64,000 nucleotides of DNA. It comes from Amycolatopsis xylanica. Lineage in GTDB: Bacteria > Actinomycetota > Actinomycetes > Mycobacteriales > Pseudonocardiaceae. Position 1 is the stretch's first letter; every line of letters starts with the position of its first letter. The stretch spans positions 992,001 through 1,056,000 of the forward strand of contig NZ_FNON01000001.1 in assembly GCF_900107045.1 (NCBI RefSeq). The letters are read 5' to 3'. This document shows, in pieces, positions 35,308 to 43,897 of the stretch. Under the pieces are notes generated by a model. The model had not been told where the DNA came from and ran no database searches. It saw only the letters and a list, made by a program, of their open reading frames with translations. The position numbers were made by a program, and so were the translations under genes.

Positions 35308-35682
35308 ATGTCCCTCGCTGTCACGTCCGCTCGGGTGGGATGGGCCGCGCTGGCGGCGTTCCTGCTGGCCTTCATCGGGCTCGAAGTCGCCAACCACGGC
35401 GGCGCGGCGCTGGTCGCGGCGCTCGTGTTCCTGATCGCGCCGGACCTGACGATGGCCATCGGCGTGGGTGGCGGCGGCAAGCTGGCACCGAAAGCCGTGC
35501 CCTACTACAACTTCGCGCACCGGCCATGGATCCCGCTCGCCGTACTGGTCGGCTACAGCGCCGGCGGGCTGGGGGAGTGGGTGCCGCTGTTCACGGCGGC
35601 GCTGGGCTGGCTGGCGCACATCGCGGTGGACCGGGCGTTCGGCTGCGGACTGCGCGAGCGTGACGGGAGCCGGCGTGCCTGA
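35308..35682 (+). CDS. DUF4260 membrane protein
   Basis: A 124-residue membrane protein with three to four helices. AHRPWIPLAVLVGYSAGG and WLAHIAVDRAFGCGLRERDG match DUF4260, whose function is not established. RBS CCGGAGG precedes ATG 35308. It overlaps the tetR gene by eight bases and is the probable regulated target of that repressor. Confidence 0.85.
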   Translation: MSLAVTSARVGWAALAAFLLAFIGLEVANHGGAALVAALVFLIAPDLTMAIGVGGGGKLAPKAVPYYNFAHRPWIPLAVLVGYSAGGLGEWVPLFTAALGWLAHIAVDRAFGCGLRERDGSRRA

Positions 35683-36166
35683 GCGATCCGCGCAGATCGT
35701 CGCCGCGGCACGCGCTCTGGTCGACGAGGGAGGCGCCGCGGCGCTGACCATGCGGGCGCTCGGGGAACGGCTCGGCATCCGCGCCCCGTCCCTCTACAAG
35801 CACTTCCCGGACAAAGGCGCGGTCGAGGCGGAGGTCATCACGGTGGCCATGCGCGAGCTGACGGCCGTGCTGGAACGAGCCGATTCCCTGGCCGAGCTCG
35901 CGGCGGCCTATCGCGCCTACGCGCTCGCGCATCCGCATCTCTACCGCCTGATGAACTCCGGCCCGCTGCCTCGCCACCTGCTGCCGCCGGGAGTCGAGGA
36001 CGCGACCGCGCTGCCACTGATGCGTGTCGTCGGCGGCGACATGGACCGGGCGCGCGCCGTCTGGGCGTTCGCGCACGGCATGGTGATCCTCGAGCTCGAC
36101 GGTCGTTTCCCACCCGATGCAGACCTTGACGGCGCCTGGCGGGCGGGCCTGGCAGCGTTGTCGTGA
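35675..36166 (+). CDS. TetR-family transcriptional regulator
   Basis: A 163-residue regulator. The N-terminal helix-turn-helix reads AARALVDEGGAAALTMRALGERLGIRAPSLYKHFPDKG, typical of TetR proteins. A short C-terminal ligand/dimer domain (TetR_C-like, LAAAYRAYALAHPHLYRLMN) follows. GTG 35675 is chosen because GGGAG lies five bases ahead; GTG 35660 is the alternative. It overlaps the end of the DUF4260 gene, giving translational coupling, and presumably binds the two GGCTAAC palindromes upstream. Confidence 0.88.
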   Translation: MPERSAQIVAAARALVDEGGAAALTMRALGERLGIRAPSLYKHFPDKGAVEAEVITVAMRELTAVLERADSLAELAAAYRAYALAHPHLYRLMNSGPLPRHLLPPGVEDATALPLMRVVGGDMDRARAVWAFAHGMVILELDGRFPPDADLDGAWRAGLAALS

Positions 36167-36176
36167 GCGCGTGGGT

Positions 36177-36752
36177 TCAGGCGGGTTTCGCGGCGGCTTT
36201 GGCTGCCTTCTTGAAAGCGCGGACTTCGGCGAGGGTCTCGGGGCTGGTCACGTCGGCGATCGAGCGCCGGGATCCGTCCTCACCGTAGGCGCCCGCCGCC
36301 TCGCGCCAGCCTTCGGGCTGGACACCGAGTTGCTTGCCCAGCAGTGCGACCAAAATGCGGGCTTTCTGATCGCCGTAGCCAGGCAATGCTTTCACCCGTC
36401 GGAGTACTTCCTTGCCGTCCGGCTTGCCCTGCTTCCAGATCTTGTCGGTCTTGCCGCCGTAGTTCTCCAGCACGTGATGCGCGAGCGCGTGGACACGGCG
36501 GGCCATCGAGCCGCCGTAGCGGTGGATGGCGGGCGGCGTCACGCACAGCTCGACGAACGCCTCGACGTCGGACTCGGCGATCTTGGTGATGCTGAAGCCG
36601 TCCATCCGGTCCGCGATCTTCCGCGGGCCCGCGAAGGCGTGCTCCATCGGGAACTGCTGGTCGAGCAGAAGTCCGACGAGCAGGGCGAACGGGTCCTCGG
36701 ACAGGATCTTGTCGGCTGCGGCGTCGCCGGTCAGTCGGAGCTTCTTCGGCAT
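36177..36752 (-). CDS. HhH-GPD-family DNA repair-like protein (TIGR03252 type)
   Basis: A 191-residue protein of the helix-hairpin-helix-GPD family. DPFALLVGLLLDQQFPMEHAFAGP is the family opening, and the hairpin is VKALPGYGDQKARILVALLGK. The usual catalytic Lys of bifunctional glycosylases is not evident in the hairpin, and no FeS cysteines follow. Its exact lesion is unknown. The lysine/alanine-rich tail KKAAKAAAKPA suggests DNA contact. ATG at 36750-36752; divergent from the TIGR03086 gene. Confidence 0.85.
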   Translation of the reverse strand: MPKKLRLTGDAAADKILSEDPFALLVGLLLDQQFPMEHAFAGPRKIADRMDGFSITKIAESDVEAFVELCVTPPAIHRYGGSMARRVHALAHHVLENYGGKTDKIWKQGKPDGKEVLRRVKALPGYGDQKARILVALLGKQLGVQPEGWREAAGAYGEDGSRRSIADVTSPETLAEVRAFKKAAKAAAKPA

Positions 36753-36885
36753 CGTGGTCTTCCGTGTCGGCGCGGGGGGCGTGGATGGGGACATCTTCCC
36801 ATCCGGGTGGGTTCGGCGCGAAGCGCGCGGAACTTGTCGGTGTGGCGTGCCACGATGGCTGGACCGATCGACAAGGGGAGGAACG

Positions 36886-37461
36886 ATGATCGACCTGGGG
36901 CCTACGGCCCAGCGGATGGCCGAGTTGCTGGCAGGCGTCAAAGACGACCAGCTCGGCCTGCCGACGCCGTGCCCGGACTACACGCTCGGCGACCTGATCG
37001 ACCACATCGACGGGCTGACGCTGGCCTTCACTTTCGCCGCCACCAAGGAAAAACTGCCCGTGGACGGGGACCCGCCGCTGGGTGACGGGTCCCGGCTCGG
37101 CGAGGACTGGCGCGAGCGGATCGACGGCAGGCTCACCGCGCTGGCCGCGGCGTGGCGGGTCGAGTCGGCGTGGCAGGGGATGACCACGGCGGGCGGTTTC
37201 GATCTGCCCGGTGAGATCGCGGGCATCATCGCGCTCGACGAGCTGGTGATCCACGGCTGGGACGTCGCCCGCGCGGCGGATCTGCCGTACGAACCCGGAG
37301 CCGCGGAGGTGGCCGCGTGCGCCGGATTCCTCGCCCCGTCGGCCGAAGACCGCAAGGCAGGCGATGCCTTCGGCCCGGTGGTGCCGGTCCCCGATGACGC
37401 CTCCGAGGTCGATCGGCTCATCGGTCTCTCCGGCCGTGACCCTGGCTGGTGCGCCGTGTAG
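36886..37461 (+). CDS. TIGR03086-family metal-binding protein (mycothiol-dependent maleylpyruvate isomerase-like)
   Basis: A 191-residue DinB-fold protein. LPTPCPDYTLGDLIDHIDG near residues 27-45 holds the first metal-binding His, and ALDELVIHGWDVARA near 120-135 the HGWD signature. Family members are predicted mycothiol-dependent enzymes; no substrate is implied here. ATG 36886 follows AGGGGAGG. Its stop lies six bases from the convergent kinase stop. Confidence 0.87.
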   Translation: MIDLGPTAQRMAELLAGVKDDQLGLPTPCPDYTLGDLIDHIDGLTLAFTFAATKEKLPVDGDPPLGDGSRLGEDWRERIDGRLTALAAAWRVESAWQGMTTAGGFDLPGEIAGIIALDELVIHGWDVARAADLPYEPGAAEVAACAGFLAPSAEDRKAGDAFGPVVPVPDDASEVDRLIGLSGRDPGWCAV

Positions 37462-37467
37462 CCCGGG

Positions 37468-39402
37468 TCAGGCCACGTCGGCCGGGACTCGCAACGGGAG
37501 CCGGGCGTGGACGCGAGTGCCGCCTTCGGCCAGGCGCGCGACGGTGCAGTCGCCGCCGAGTTCGGTGGCGCGCTGGCGCATCGAGTCGATGCCGACCCCG
37601 TGTGAGGGCCGGTCGGGCAGTCCGATCCCGTCGTCGGTCACGGTCAGCACGAGGTCGTCGTCGCGGGTGATCTCGACCTGGCAATGCCGGGCGTGCGCGT
37701 GCCGCATGACGTTGGCCAGCGCCTCGCAGACGATCCGGTACGCCGCCACCTCGACGGCGGCGGGCAGGTCGGCCAGCGGTGAGGGCGCGTCGAAGCTGAT
37801 CCTGACCTCGTCGGCGTCGAGCCTGCTGCTGAGCATGTCCGTGTGCTCGCGGATGGCCGCGATGAGGTCGAGCTCGTCGAGCGCGGAGGGCCGCAGGTTC
37901 GAGGCGACCCGGCGCACCTCGGCGATCGCGCCCTTGAGCTCCTCGCCGAGTTCGTCGATCAGCTCGCCCGCCGCTTTCGGGTCCTGCTCGATCCACTTGC
38001 GAGCGATCGGCAGGCCGAGCGAGACCGCGGCGAGCGTCGGGCCGAGGCCGTCGTGCAGGTCGTTGCGCAGCCGCCTGCGCTCCTCCTCGCGGGCGGAGAC
38101 CAGGCGTTCACGGGCGGCCTGCAGCTGCGAGGACAACACGGTCGCGCGGAAGGCGATCCCGAGCGGCACGGCGAGCACCTCGAGCACCCGCGCGTCTTCG
38201 GGGTCGAGCTGTTCCTGCCCTGGCCGGACGCCGAGCACGAGTTCGGTGTCCCCGGAGCCGGTCAGCGGCACCACTTCCATCGCGGTGAACGCGCGCCCAG
38301 AAGTGGCGGCCTCCCTGCCGTCGAGCAGGAAAGCGGCGTAGGGCAGGCGAAGCGCGTCGCGGATGGTGGCGAGCAGGCCTTCGAGCGAGTCGGTCTCGGT
38401 GCCGAGCTTGGTGCCGAACCGGTTGAGCGCGCGCACCGGATCGTCACGGATGCCGTAGACCCAGCGATCGATGATCTGCTGGAGCCACACCCTGGCCGGG
38501 TTGAACACCACGGCGACGCCGACGGTCACCACGGCCGCGCTGCCCCAGCCGAACTCCTGGTGCAGCAGCAGCCCGAGCAGCAGCACCGCGCCGGCGTGCA
38601 CGCAGATGATCGCCGCGGACAGCACCAGGTACAGCAGCGCGCGCGAGATGACCAGCCGGATGTCGAGCAGCTGGTACCGCAGGATGGCGACGGTGATGGC
38701 GATCGGCTGCAGCACGACCAGCAGCTGGACCGCGTCCGCCGCCACCCCGAACAGGCTCCACGGCACGAACCCGGCGACCGCCAGGATCAGCCACAGCATC
38801 TGCCGCCGCAGCTTCTCGTCGCCGCGCTGGTACCGCTTGACCATCGCGATCAGGCCGGGCAGCAGCAACAGGACGATGCTGACCAGTTCGATCTTGCCCC
38901 GCAACGGCAGCATCGGCGCGAACGCGGGCACGGCCGAGTACCCCGAACCCGCGCTGACCGGATAAGTGCCGGTGTCCGTCGCCGTCCACGCGACGAACAA
39001 GACGCCATAGACCGCGGTCGCGACGGTCACCTTCCGCCAAGCCCGGCTCGGCAGCTCACCATCCGGGAACAGCAGCAACGCCAACGGGATGCAAACCCCC
39101 AGCGCCCAAGGCCACGAACAATGCGCGACGGTGTCCAGCGAACGCAGCAACGGCACGGGCCACTCGACCCCCACCCCGAACGCCAGTGCCGAGACGGCCA
39201 CCGCGGTCGTCGCGTGCGCGAACCCGCCCGCCAAGATCAGCCACCCGATCGGATTCCGCGGCCGCTGCGTCGCCAGCAGCACCCCGCACCCGAGAAAAGC
39301 CAGCCCCAGCACCCCGTCGGTCACCACGAAAGACCCAAAGGCGACAGTCCACCCCAGCCCGCTGGCGATCCACAACCCCGCCGCGCCGAGCAGCTCGGCC
39401 AC
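37468..39402 (-). CDS. Large membrane sensor histidine kinase (HisKA_3 type), orphan
   Basis: A 644-residue kinase. About nine hydrophobic segments fill residues 1-320, followed by a GAF-like region (about 330-420), HisKA_3 with the phospho-His in RRRLRNDLHDGLGPTLAAV, and HATPase_c with the N box in VCEALANVMRHAHARH and TVTDDGIGLPDRPSHGVGI. No NarL-type response regulator is adjacent, so its partner is elsewhere. The start is GTG 39400-39402; upstream in-frame codons reach a stop at about 39466 without another start. The coding strand of the first 400 bases is strikingly G-rich. Confidence 0.93.
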   Translation of the reverse strand: MAELLGAAGLWIASGLGWTVAFGSFVVTDGVLGLAFLGCGVLLATQRPRNPIGWLILAGGFAHATTAVAVSALAFGVGVEWPVPLLRSLDTVAHCSWPWALGVCIPLALLLFPDGELPSRAWRKVTVATAVYGVLFVAWTATDTGTYPVSAGSGYSAVPAFAPMLPLRGKIELVSIVLLLLPGLIAMVKRYQRGDEKLRRQMLWLILAVAGFVPWSLFGVAADAVQLLVVLQPIAITVAILRYQLLDIRLVISRALLYLVLSAAIICVHAGAVLLLGLLLHQEFGWGSAAVVTVGVAVVFNPARVWLQQIIDRWVYGIRDDPVRALNRFGTKLGTETDSLEGLLATIRDALRLPYAAFLLDGREAATSGRAFTAMEVVPLTGSGDTELVLGVRPGQEQLDPEDARVLEVLAVPLGIAFRATVLSSQLQAARERLVSAREEERRRLRNDLHDGLGPTLAAVSLGLPIARKWIEQDPKAAGELIDELGEELKGAIAEVRRVASNLRPSALDELDLIAAIREHTDMLSSRLDADEVRISFDAPSPLADLPAAVEVAAYRIVCEALANVMRHAHARHCQVEITRDDDLVLTVTDDGIGLPDRPSHGVGIDSMRQRATELGGDCTVARLAEGGTRVHARLPLRVPADVA

Positions 39403-39680
39403 CCCGATCGTGAAGACCAGCCATCCCGCCGGACCACGCTTCCCGGCTGAGTCGCGCTCGATGGGTCAGCACCCCTTCCACCGGCAGCCCCGAAATGATC
39501 TTGAATCAGCGAAGCCTACCGGGCCCAAGTGTCCACGACGCGCCCCGCGCGGAGGACGTGCAGAGCACGTTCTCCCCAGTTCGGACCCCGTCTTCGACGC
39601 TCAATGTATCTGGGGCCGCCCACCGGGCTCTTCTACAGTGCCTCCGACCTGATCGCAGTTGGGTTCGGTGACGCAACACC

Positions 39681-39716
39681 CCGGGCGGGGTCGCAGCCGA
39701 CAGCGACCCCGCCCGG
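39681..39716. repeat. 14-bp-arm inverted repeat
   Basis: CCGGGCGGGGTCGC (39681-39694) and GCGACCCCGCCCGG (39703-39716) are perfect complements around AGCCGACA. It lies about 280 bp upstream of the kinase start and not after any gene, so it is not an obvious terminator. Confidence 0.8.
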
Positions 39717-39884
39717 ACTCGTTCCCGCCCCACCGCGGCCCATTCGCTCCAGCCTCGCCCACCCCGGCCTCGCCGGGGCCGCCTCACCTGCCAGGCCTGG
39801 CCGCCTCCGGCCGATCGCCCACACACCGACTCCAGGCCGGCGCCCCGCCTCCCACCGTCCGCGACCGAGTTCCGGGCTCGCGTC

Positions 39885-40194
39885 CCGACCGCTCAGGTTC
39901 GCTTTCCGACTGCTCAGGCACGCGCGCCGACCGCTCAGGCGCACGGCCGACTCGCCGGGCACACGCGCCGACTCGCCGGGCACGCTTGCGCCCGCTTCCC
40001 AGGCGCGCACGACCGCCCGGGGTCTGCGCCCAGACCGCCAAGCAAGCGTCTCGAGTGCTTACGTGCCACGCCGACTCTCCAAGCGAGCGCCGACCGGCCA
40101 GGTATGCGTCCGGATCGGCCAGGCGCTCTTGCCGACTCCCCGGGCACGTGTCCCGACCGCTCGGGTTCGCACGCCGGCCGGATGGGCACGCACC
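39885..40194. repeat. Degenerate 21-bp tandem repeat block, about 15 units
   Basis: Units begin at 39885, 39906, 39927, 39947, 39968, 39989, 40010, 40031, 40052, 40071, 40090, 40111, 40132, 40153 and 40174. Most open with CCGAC or a variant and carry CAGG or CGGG about ten bases later (for example CCGACTGCTCAGGCACGCGC). Three units are 19-20 bp long, which breaks any continuous reading frame. The period equals two helical turns. Confidence 0.75.
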
Positions 40195-40406
40195 CATTCA
40201 TCGAGGCGCATGGCGCCGCTTCGCACCCGCCGCCTGCGCGATGGTTTCCGCTCGGCTAACCCGCGTCCATGCGGCATTGGGGCGCGAAACTCATCGGGCT
40301 CGGGGGTGGCACTCGTCGACCTGGGGTGGAACGCGAGGCTCGAATGCAGGCCTGGCGAGGTACCACCTAGGTGTGTGGACTCGCCAGGCCCAGGTGTGAG
40401 GTGCGA

Positions 40407-40800
40407 GGTGCCCGACTGGGCGGCACGGGGTGCCCAAGTGCGGGACACGTGGTGCCTGGGTGTGGGACTCGGGCATGGGAGGCTCGGAGCGTTGGGAGGG
40501 TGGCGTGTCGACCATTCGGGTCGGCCGTGTCCCACGTTCCCGTAGGTCGTGTCCCGCGCTCCGGTTGGGCGTGTTCCGCGCTGCGGCACCTTGTTGTGGG
40601 TTCGGCATTCCATGTGGAGCAGGGCCGACTCGGCGTTCCTGAACGGACGACACGCGTACTCAGCCGGACGACACGCGTACCTGGATGGACGACACGCGTG
40701 CATGAACGGACGACACGAAGGCAAGGACGTGTGCGCGAGCGGCGAAGATGCGTATGGGAGCGGCAAAGACGTGGGTGGGAGTGCGAGTACGTGGGTGGGC
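40407..40800. repeat. Second block of 21-22 bp tandem repeats with different unit sequences
   Basis: GGTGCCC/GGTGCCT-containing units start at 40407, 40429 and 40451 (22-bp step). GTGTCCC-type units start at 40527, 40549 and 40571 (22-bp step). Four units opening GGACGACACG start at 40645, 40666, 40687 and 40708 (21-bp step), and decayed units continue at 40729, 40750 and 40771. The period matches the first block although the unit sequence does not. Confidence 0.75.
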
Positions 40801-40907
40801 GGAACGGCGGAGCTGCCTGAAGTGTTCCGCGGGAACTGATCGTCTGGGAAAGGGTTGACAATTGTGGGGCCGGTCGAGGGCGGCGTTCGCACAACTTATT
40901 GGGTTGT

Positions 40908-40936
40908 TTGCGTGGTCGTGAGAATCGACCTATGCT
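40908..40936 (+). promoter_or_regulatory. Candidate promoter of the OmpR-type regulator gene
   Basis: TTGCGT (40908-40913), a 17-bp spacer and TATGCT (40931-40936) resemble a housekeeping promoter. It would give a leader of about 150 nt before ATG 41090. The leader contains AGTTACCTAACT (41062-41073), a short palindrome. An isolated TTGACA at 40855-40860 has no matching -10. Confidence 0.45.
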
Positions 40937-41089
40937 CGAGTCATCTGGTGGCCACGGGCGTGGCGTGCACATCTGGGGATGGAGCCGATCGGCTGCGCGG
41001 TGGGGACCGCGTATCTGATAGGCGTGCGTGCCGTCGCGGCGTGATCTGCCGCCGCTGGGGTAGTTACCTAACTGTTCCTGGGGGAACGA

Positions 41090-41758
41090 ATGGTGCGAAT
41101 TTTGGTGTCCGAGAGCGACCCTGCAGAGTCGCTGCGGACCGTTCACGCGCTGCGTGGCCGGGGTTTCGACGTGTGCGCCGCCGCCGACGCGCCGTCGGCG
41201 GTCGTGAAGGCGCCGATGGCTGATCTGGTGGTGCTCGATATTTCCACTGTGGACGGTTTCGAGCTGTGGCGGCGGATCCGGGCGAAGAGCCGGGCGCCGA
41301 TCATCGGGACCACCCGGCGGGACGAAGACCGGGACCGGGTGCTCGGGCTGTGTGAAGAAGCCGACTCCTGCCTGGTCAAGCCGTATCCAGACAGCGAATT
41401 CCTGGCACGGGTCGATGAGGTTTTGCGGGCGGGCCGCCAGGCTGTCGCCAGGATCGAGCGCGGGCCGCTGGTGATCGACTCGCGGTCGCGCGAGGTGCGT
41501 CTCGACGGCAGGCTCGTTGTGTTGACACGCAAGGAGTTCGACCTGCTCCGGCTGCTAGCGTCCGATCCGGAGCGGGTGTTCACGCGGCGCGAGATCATGT
41601 ATCTCGTGTGGGGCGACGCGTGGGCGCAGTCGAACCGGACCATCGACACGCACGTCAACAGCCTGCGCAAGAAGCTGCGCCGCCGGTCGCTCATCGTGAC
41701 CGTGCACGGCGTCGGCCTGCGCCTGGGCCTGCTCGGCGAAGCCCAAGCGGCCAGCTGA
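41090..41758 (+). CDS. OmpR/PhoB-family response regulator, orphan
   Basis: A 222-residue regulator. The receiver retains phospho-acceptor Asp50 (LVVLDIS) and the Lys in CLVKPYP; the acidic pocket is reduced to SESDP. The C-terminal winged helix reads LTRKEFDLLRLLASDPERVFTRREIMYLVWGDA and HVNSLRKKLRR. No histidine kinase gene adjoins it, and the sequence of the recognition helix (NRTIDTHVNSLRKK) is standard. It is preceded by the repeat-rich tract and followed by a gene remnant. ATG 41090 follows TGGGGGAA. Confidence 0.93.
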   Translation: MVRILVSESDPAESLRTVHALRGRGFDVCAAADAPSAVVKAPMADLVVLDISTVDGFELWRRIRAKSRAPIIGTTRRDEDRDRVLGLCEEADSCLVKPYPDSEFLARVDEVLRAGRQAVARIERGPLVIDSRSREVRLDGRLVVLTRKEFDLLRLLASDPERVFTRREIMYLVWGDAWAQSNRTIDTHVNSLRKKLRRRSLIVTVHGVGLRLGLLGEAQAAS

Positions 41759-41811
41759 CAACGAATCGGCAGTACCCCTTTCTTTGTGCTGCCCGCAATT
41801 CCGGCGGGGCA

Positions 41812-42087
41812 GTGGACCAAGCGGTCACCCTGATCAATGTCTTCACCGTGCCACCCGAGGAGTCCGCGCTTTTCCTGGAAAGGTGGAACGACAACGCCGA
41901 GTCGCGGTTCACGTCTTTCCCGGCGACCCGCTCTGGCTTGGGGTACGACATGCCCGAAGCGAAGATGGTCGCGCTGGTCAGCGGTTCGAGCCGGGGGATC
42001 GGCGCCGCGACCGCCCGTGAGCCGGCCGCGCGCGGCTACCAAACCAGCTGGGAACAGGCCGGATCAGCAGTTCACCGCGTGCGCTGA
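41812..42087 (+). pseudogene. Chimeric remnant: antibiotic-biosynthesis-monooxygenase start joined to a short-chain dehydrogenase start
   Basis: The frame from GTG 41812 begins DQAVTLINVFTVPPEESALFL, the N-terminus of an ABM-domain (Dabb/ABM) protein, but the rest of that domain is missing. After about 20 unrelated residues it continues VALVSGSSRGIGAATARE, the Rossmann start of a short-chain dehydrogenase (GSSRGIG cofactor loop), which also ends within about 30 residues. Neither domain can be functional. At least two deletions seem to have joined fragments of neighbouring genes. Its stop overlaps the next start (TGATG). It is probably what remains of a tailoring-enzyme cassette together with the flavin monooxygenase downstream. 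Confidence 0.65.
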
Positions 42088-42371
42088 TGGCCTTCGAGGC
42101 GAAGCTCGCCAGTGAACACCTCGAGCAGGGCCGGGCTTGGCCTGGCAAGCTGCATCGCACCTCGCGGACCTTCGTCGAAGGGGAGCTGGTGGCCAACGAG
42201 ATGCGCCTCGAAGAAATGGAGAAGAGCGGCTTCGAGCATCTCAGCCCGCGTTTCAAGCCCAGCACGTCCGTCAAGGCGGGCGTGCTGAAGCGGACCTTCG
42301 GCGATATCGCGCGGGCGATCCGCATCAACCGCACCACTCAGCACGACCGCGTGCCGCACCCGGTGCGCTGA
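42087..42371 (+). CDS. Short ORF of unknown function, possibly a gene remnant
   Basis: A 94-residue frame starting at ATG 42087, overlapping the stop of the chimeric remnant. The translation (MAFEAKLASEHLEQGRAWPG ... FKPSTSVKAGVLKRTFGDIA) is charged and predicted helical, with no signal peptide or membrane segment. I do not recognise a family. Given the decayed neighbour it may be a C-terminal piece of a lost protein. Codon use is ordinary for this genome. Confidence 0.4.
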   Translation: MAFEAKLASEHLEQGRAWPGKLHRTSRTFVEGELVANEMRLEEMEKSGFEHLSPRFKPSTSVKAGVLKRTFGDIARAIRINRTTQHDRVPHPVR

Positions 42372-42387
42372 AGTCGAAGGGGTAGCC

Positions 42388-43773
42388 ATGGACAAGACCG
42401 TTGTCGTCGTCGGCGCCGGGCCCGTCGGGCTGATGCTCGCGGGCGAACTGCGCCTGGCCGGGGTGGACGTCGTCGTGCTGGAACGCCGGTACACGCCCAC
42501 CGGCGAGTCACGCGGGCTCGGCTTCACCGCGCGTGCCACCGAGGTGTTCGCCCAGCGTGGCCTGCTGGAGCGCTTCGGCACGGTGGAAACCAGCAGGCAG
42601 GGCCATTTCGGGGGCATCCCGATGGACTACGGCGTGCTCGAAGGCGCGCATTTCGGCGCGCGCGGCATCCCGCAGCACCGGATCGAGCAGGTGCTCGAGG
42701 AGTGGGTCACCGAGCTGGGCGCGACCGTGCTGCGCGGCCACGAACTGATCGGCCTGCAGGACACCGAGGAGCGGGTGTTCGCGCTGGTCGACGGGCCGGA
42801 CGGGCGCTCGGAGCTGCGCGCGGCCTACCTGGTCGGGTGCGACGGCGGCCGCAGCGCCGTCCGGCGGCTCGCCGGGTTCGACTTCCCCGGCACCGAGGCC
42901 ACCAGGGAGATGTACCTGGCCGACGTGGCTGGCCGGAACATCCGGCCCCGGTTCATCGGCGAGCGGGTGCCGGAGGGCATGGTCATGTCGGCGCCGCTCG
43001 GCGACGGTGTCGACCGGATCATCGTCTGCCCGCGCGGCGTCCCGCACACCGACCGGGTGGTGGGCTTCGACGAGGTCGCCGACTGGTGGGAGAAGCTGAC
43101 CGGCGAGAGCCTGCACGGCGCCGACGTACGCTGGGTCAGCGCGTTCACCGATGCGACCAGGCAGGTGACCGAATACCGCCGGGGCCGGGTGCTGCTCGCG
43201 GGCGACGCCGCGCACATCCACCTGCCCGCCGGCGGCCAGGGGCTGAGCCTCGGTGTGCAGGACGCGGCCAACCTCGGCTGGAAACTCGCCGCGACGGTCA
43301 ACGGCCATGCGCCGGACGGCCTGCTCGACACCTACCACGCGGAACGCCATCCCGTCGGCGCGCGCGTGCTCCGCAACACCCTCGCCCAGGGCATGCTCTT
43401 CCTCAACGGCGAGGAGGTCGACCCGCTGCGCTCGGTCATGGCCGAGCTCATCGCGATCCCGGACGTCGCACGCCACCTGGCCGGCATGGTCAGCGGGTTC
43501 GACGTCCGCTACGGCGACAGCGCGCACCCGCTCGTCGGCATGCGCATGCCGGACGTCGCGCTCAGCGACGGCCGCACGGTCGCGCAGCTGCTCACTCCCG
43601 GCCGCGGTGTGCTGATCGGCGCCGAGCTGACCGGCTGGGAAGGCCGCGTGGACGTCACCGCCGCCACGGCCGAAGGCTTCGGCGCGGTACTGCTCCGCCC
43701 GGACGGCTATGTCGCCTGGGCCGGGGGTGCGGGCCTGACCGAGGCCCTACATCAATGGTTCGGGCCCCAGTGA
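42388..43773 (+). CDS. FAD-dependent aromatic monooxygenase (PheA/TfdB, RdmE-like)
   Basis: A 461-residue group A flavin hydroxylase. FAD-binding motifs are VVVVGAGPVGLMLAGELRLAG (GxGxxG, residues about 4-24), GCDGGRSAVRRLAGFDFPG (DG motif) and LLAGDAAHIHLPAGGQGLSLG (GD motif). It lacks most of the C-terminal thioredoxin-like domain of phenol hydroxylases, as aromatic-polyketide hydroxylases do. It should hydroxylate an aromatic substrate with NAD(P)H and O2. ATG 42388 follows AAGGGGTAGCC. The ABM and dehydrogenase fragments just upstream suggest it is the survivor of a polyketide tailoring group; no PKS genes are here. Confidence 0.9.
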   Translation: MDKTVVVVGAGPVGLMLAGELRLAGVDVVVLERRYTPTGESRGLGFTARATEVFAQRGLLERFGTVETSRQGHFGGIPMDYGVLEGAHFGARGIPQHRIEQVLEEWVTELGATVLRGHELIGLQDTEERVFALVDGPDGRSELRAAYLVGCDGGRSAVRRLAGFDFPGTEATREMYLADVAGRNIRPRFIGERVPEGMVMSAPLGDGVDRIIVCPRGVPHTDRVVGFDEVADWWEKLTGESLHGADVRWVSAFTDATRQVTEYRRGRVLLAGDAAHIHLPAGGQGLSLGVQDAANLGWKLAATVNGHAPDGLLDTYHAERHPVGARVLRNTLAQGMLFLNGEEVDPLRSVMAELIAIPDVARHLAGMVSGFDVRYGDSAHPLVGMRMPDVALSDGRTVAQLLTPGRGVLIGAELTGWEGRVDVTAATAEGFGAVLLRPDGYVAWAGGAGLTEALHQWFGPQ

Positions 43774-43897
43774 TCTCAAGGAGAAGAGCGCGGTGGGCTT
43801 CATGAGGTGGTGTGGGCATGCCCTGGGCGCGATCTGGGCAAGGGCTCTGCGACCGTCGGTTCCGTTCACTGGAAGCTGTGAAAACAGGGAGGAATCG

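Larger units (their letters stand above)
39403..41089. other. 1.7-kb tract without a convincing gene, rich in degenerate tandem repeats
   Basis: Long open frames exist on both strands, but their translations are low-complexity Arg/Pro/Gly/Ser and shift frame across repeat units. The tract contains a strong hairpin (39681-39716), a 21-bp repeat block (39885-40194), a second 21-22 bp block (about 40407-40800) and the promoter of the response regulator gene. Nothing else is apparent in 39403-39680 or 40200-40400. Confidence 0.65.

Noticed and set aside
39529..40545. A 338-codon plus-strand frame and overlapping minus-strand frames in the repeat tract
   Set aside because: The translations are low-complexity, no start has a convincing ribosome-binding site, and 19-20 bp repeat units shift the frame. 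I treat the tract as non-coding, though not with certainty.
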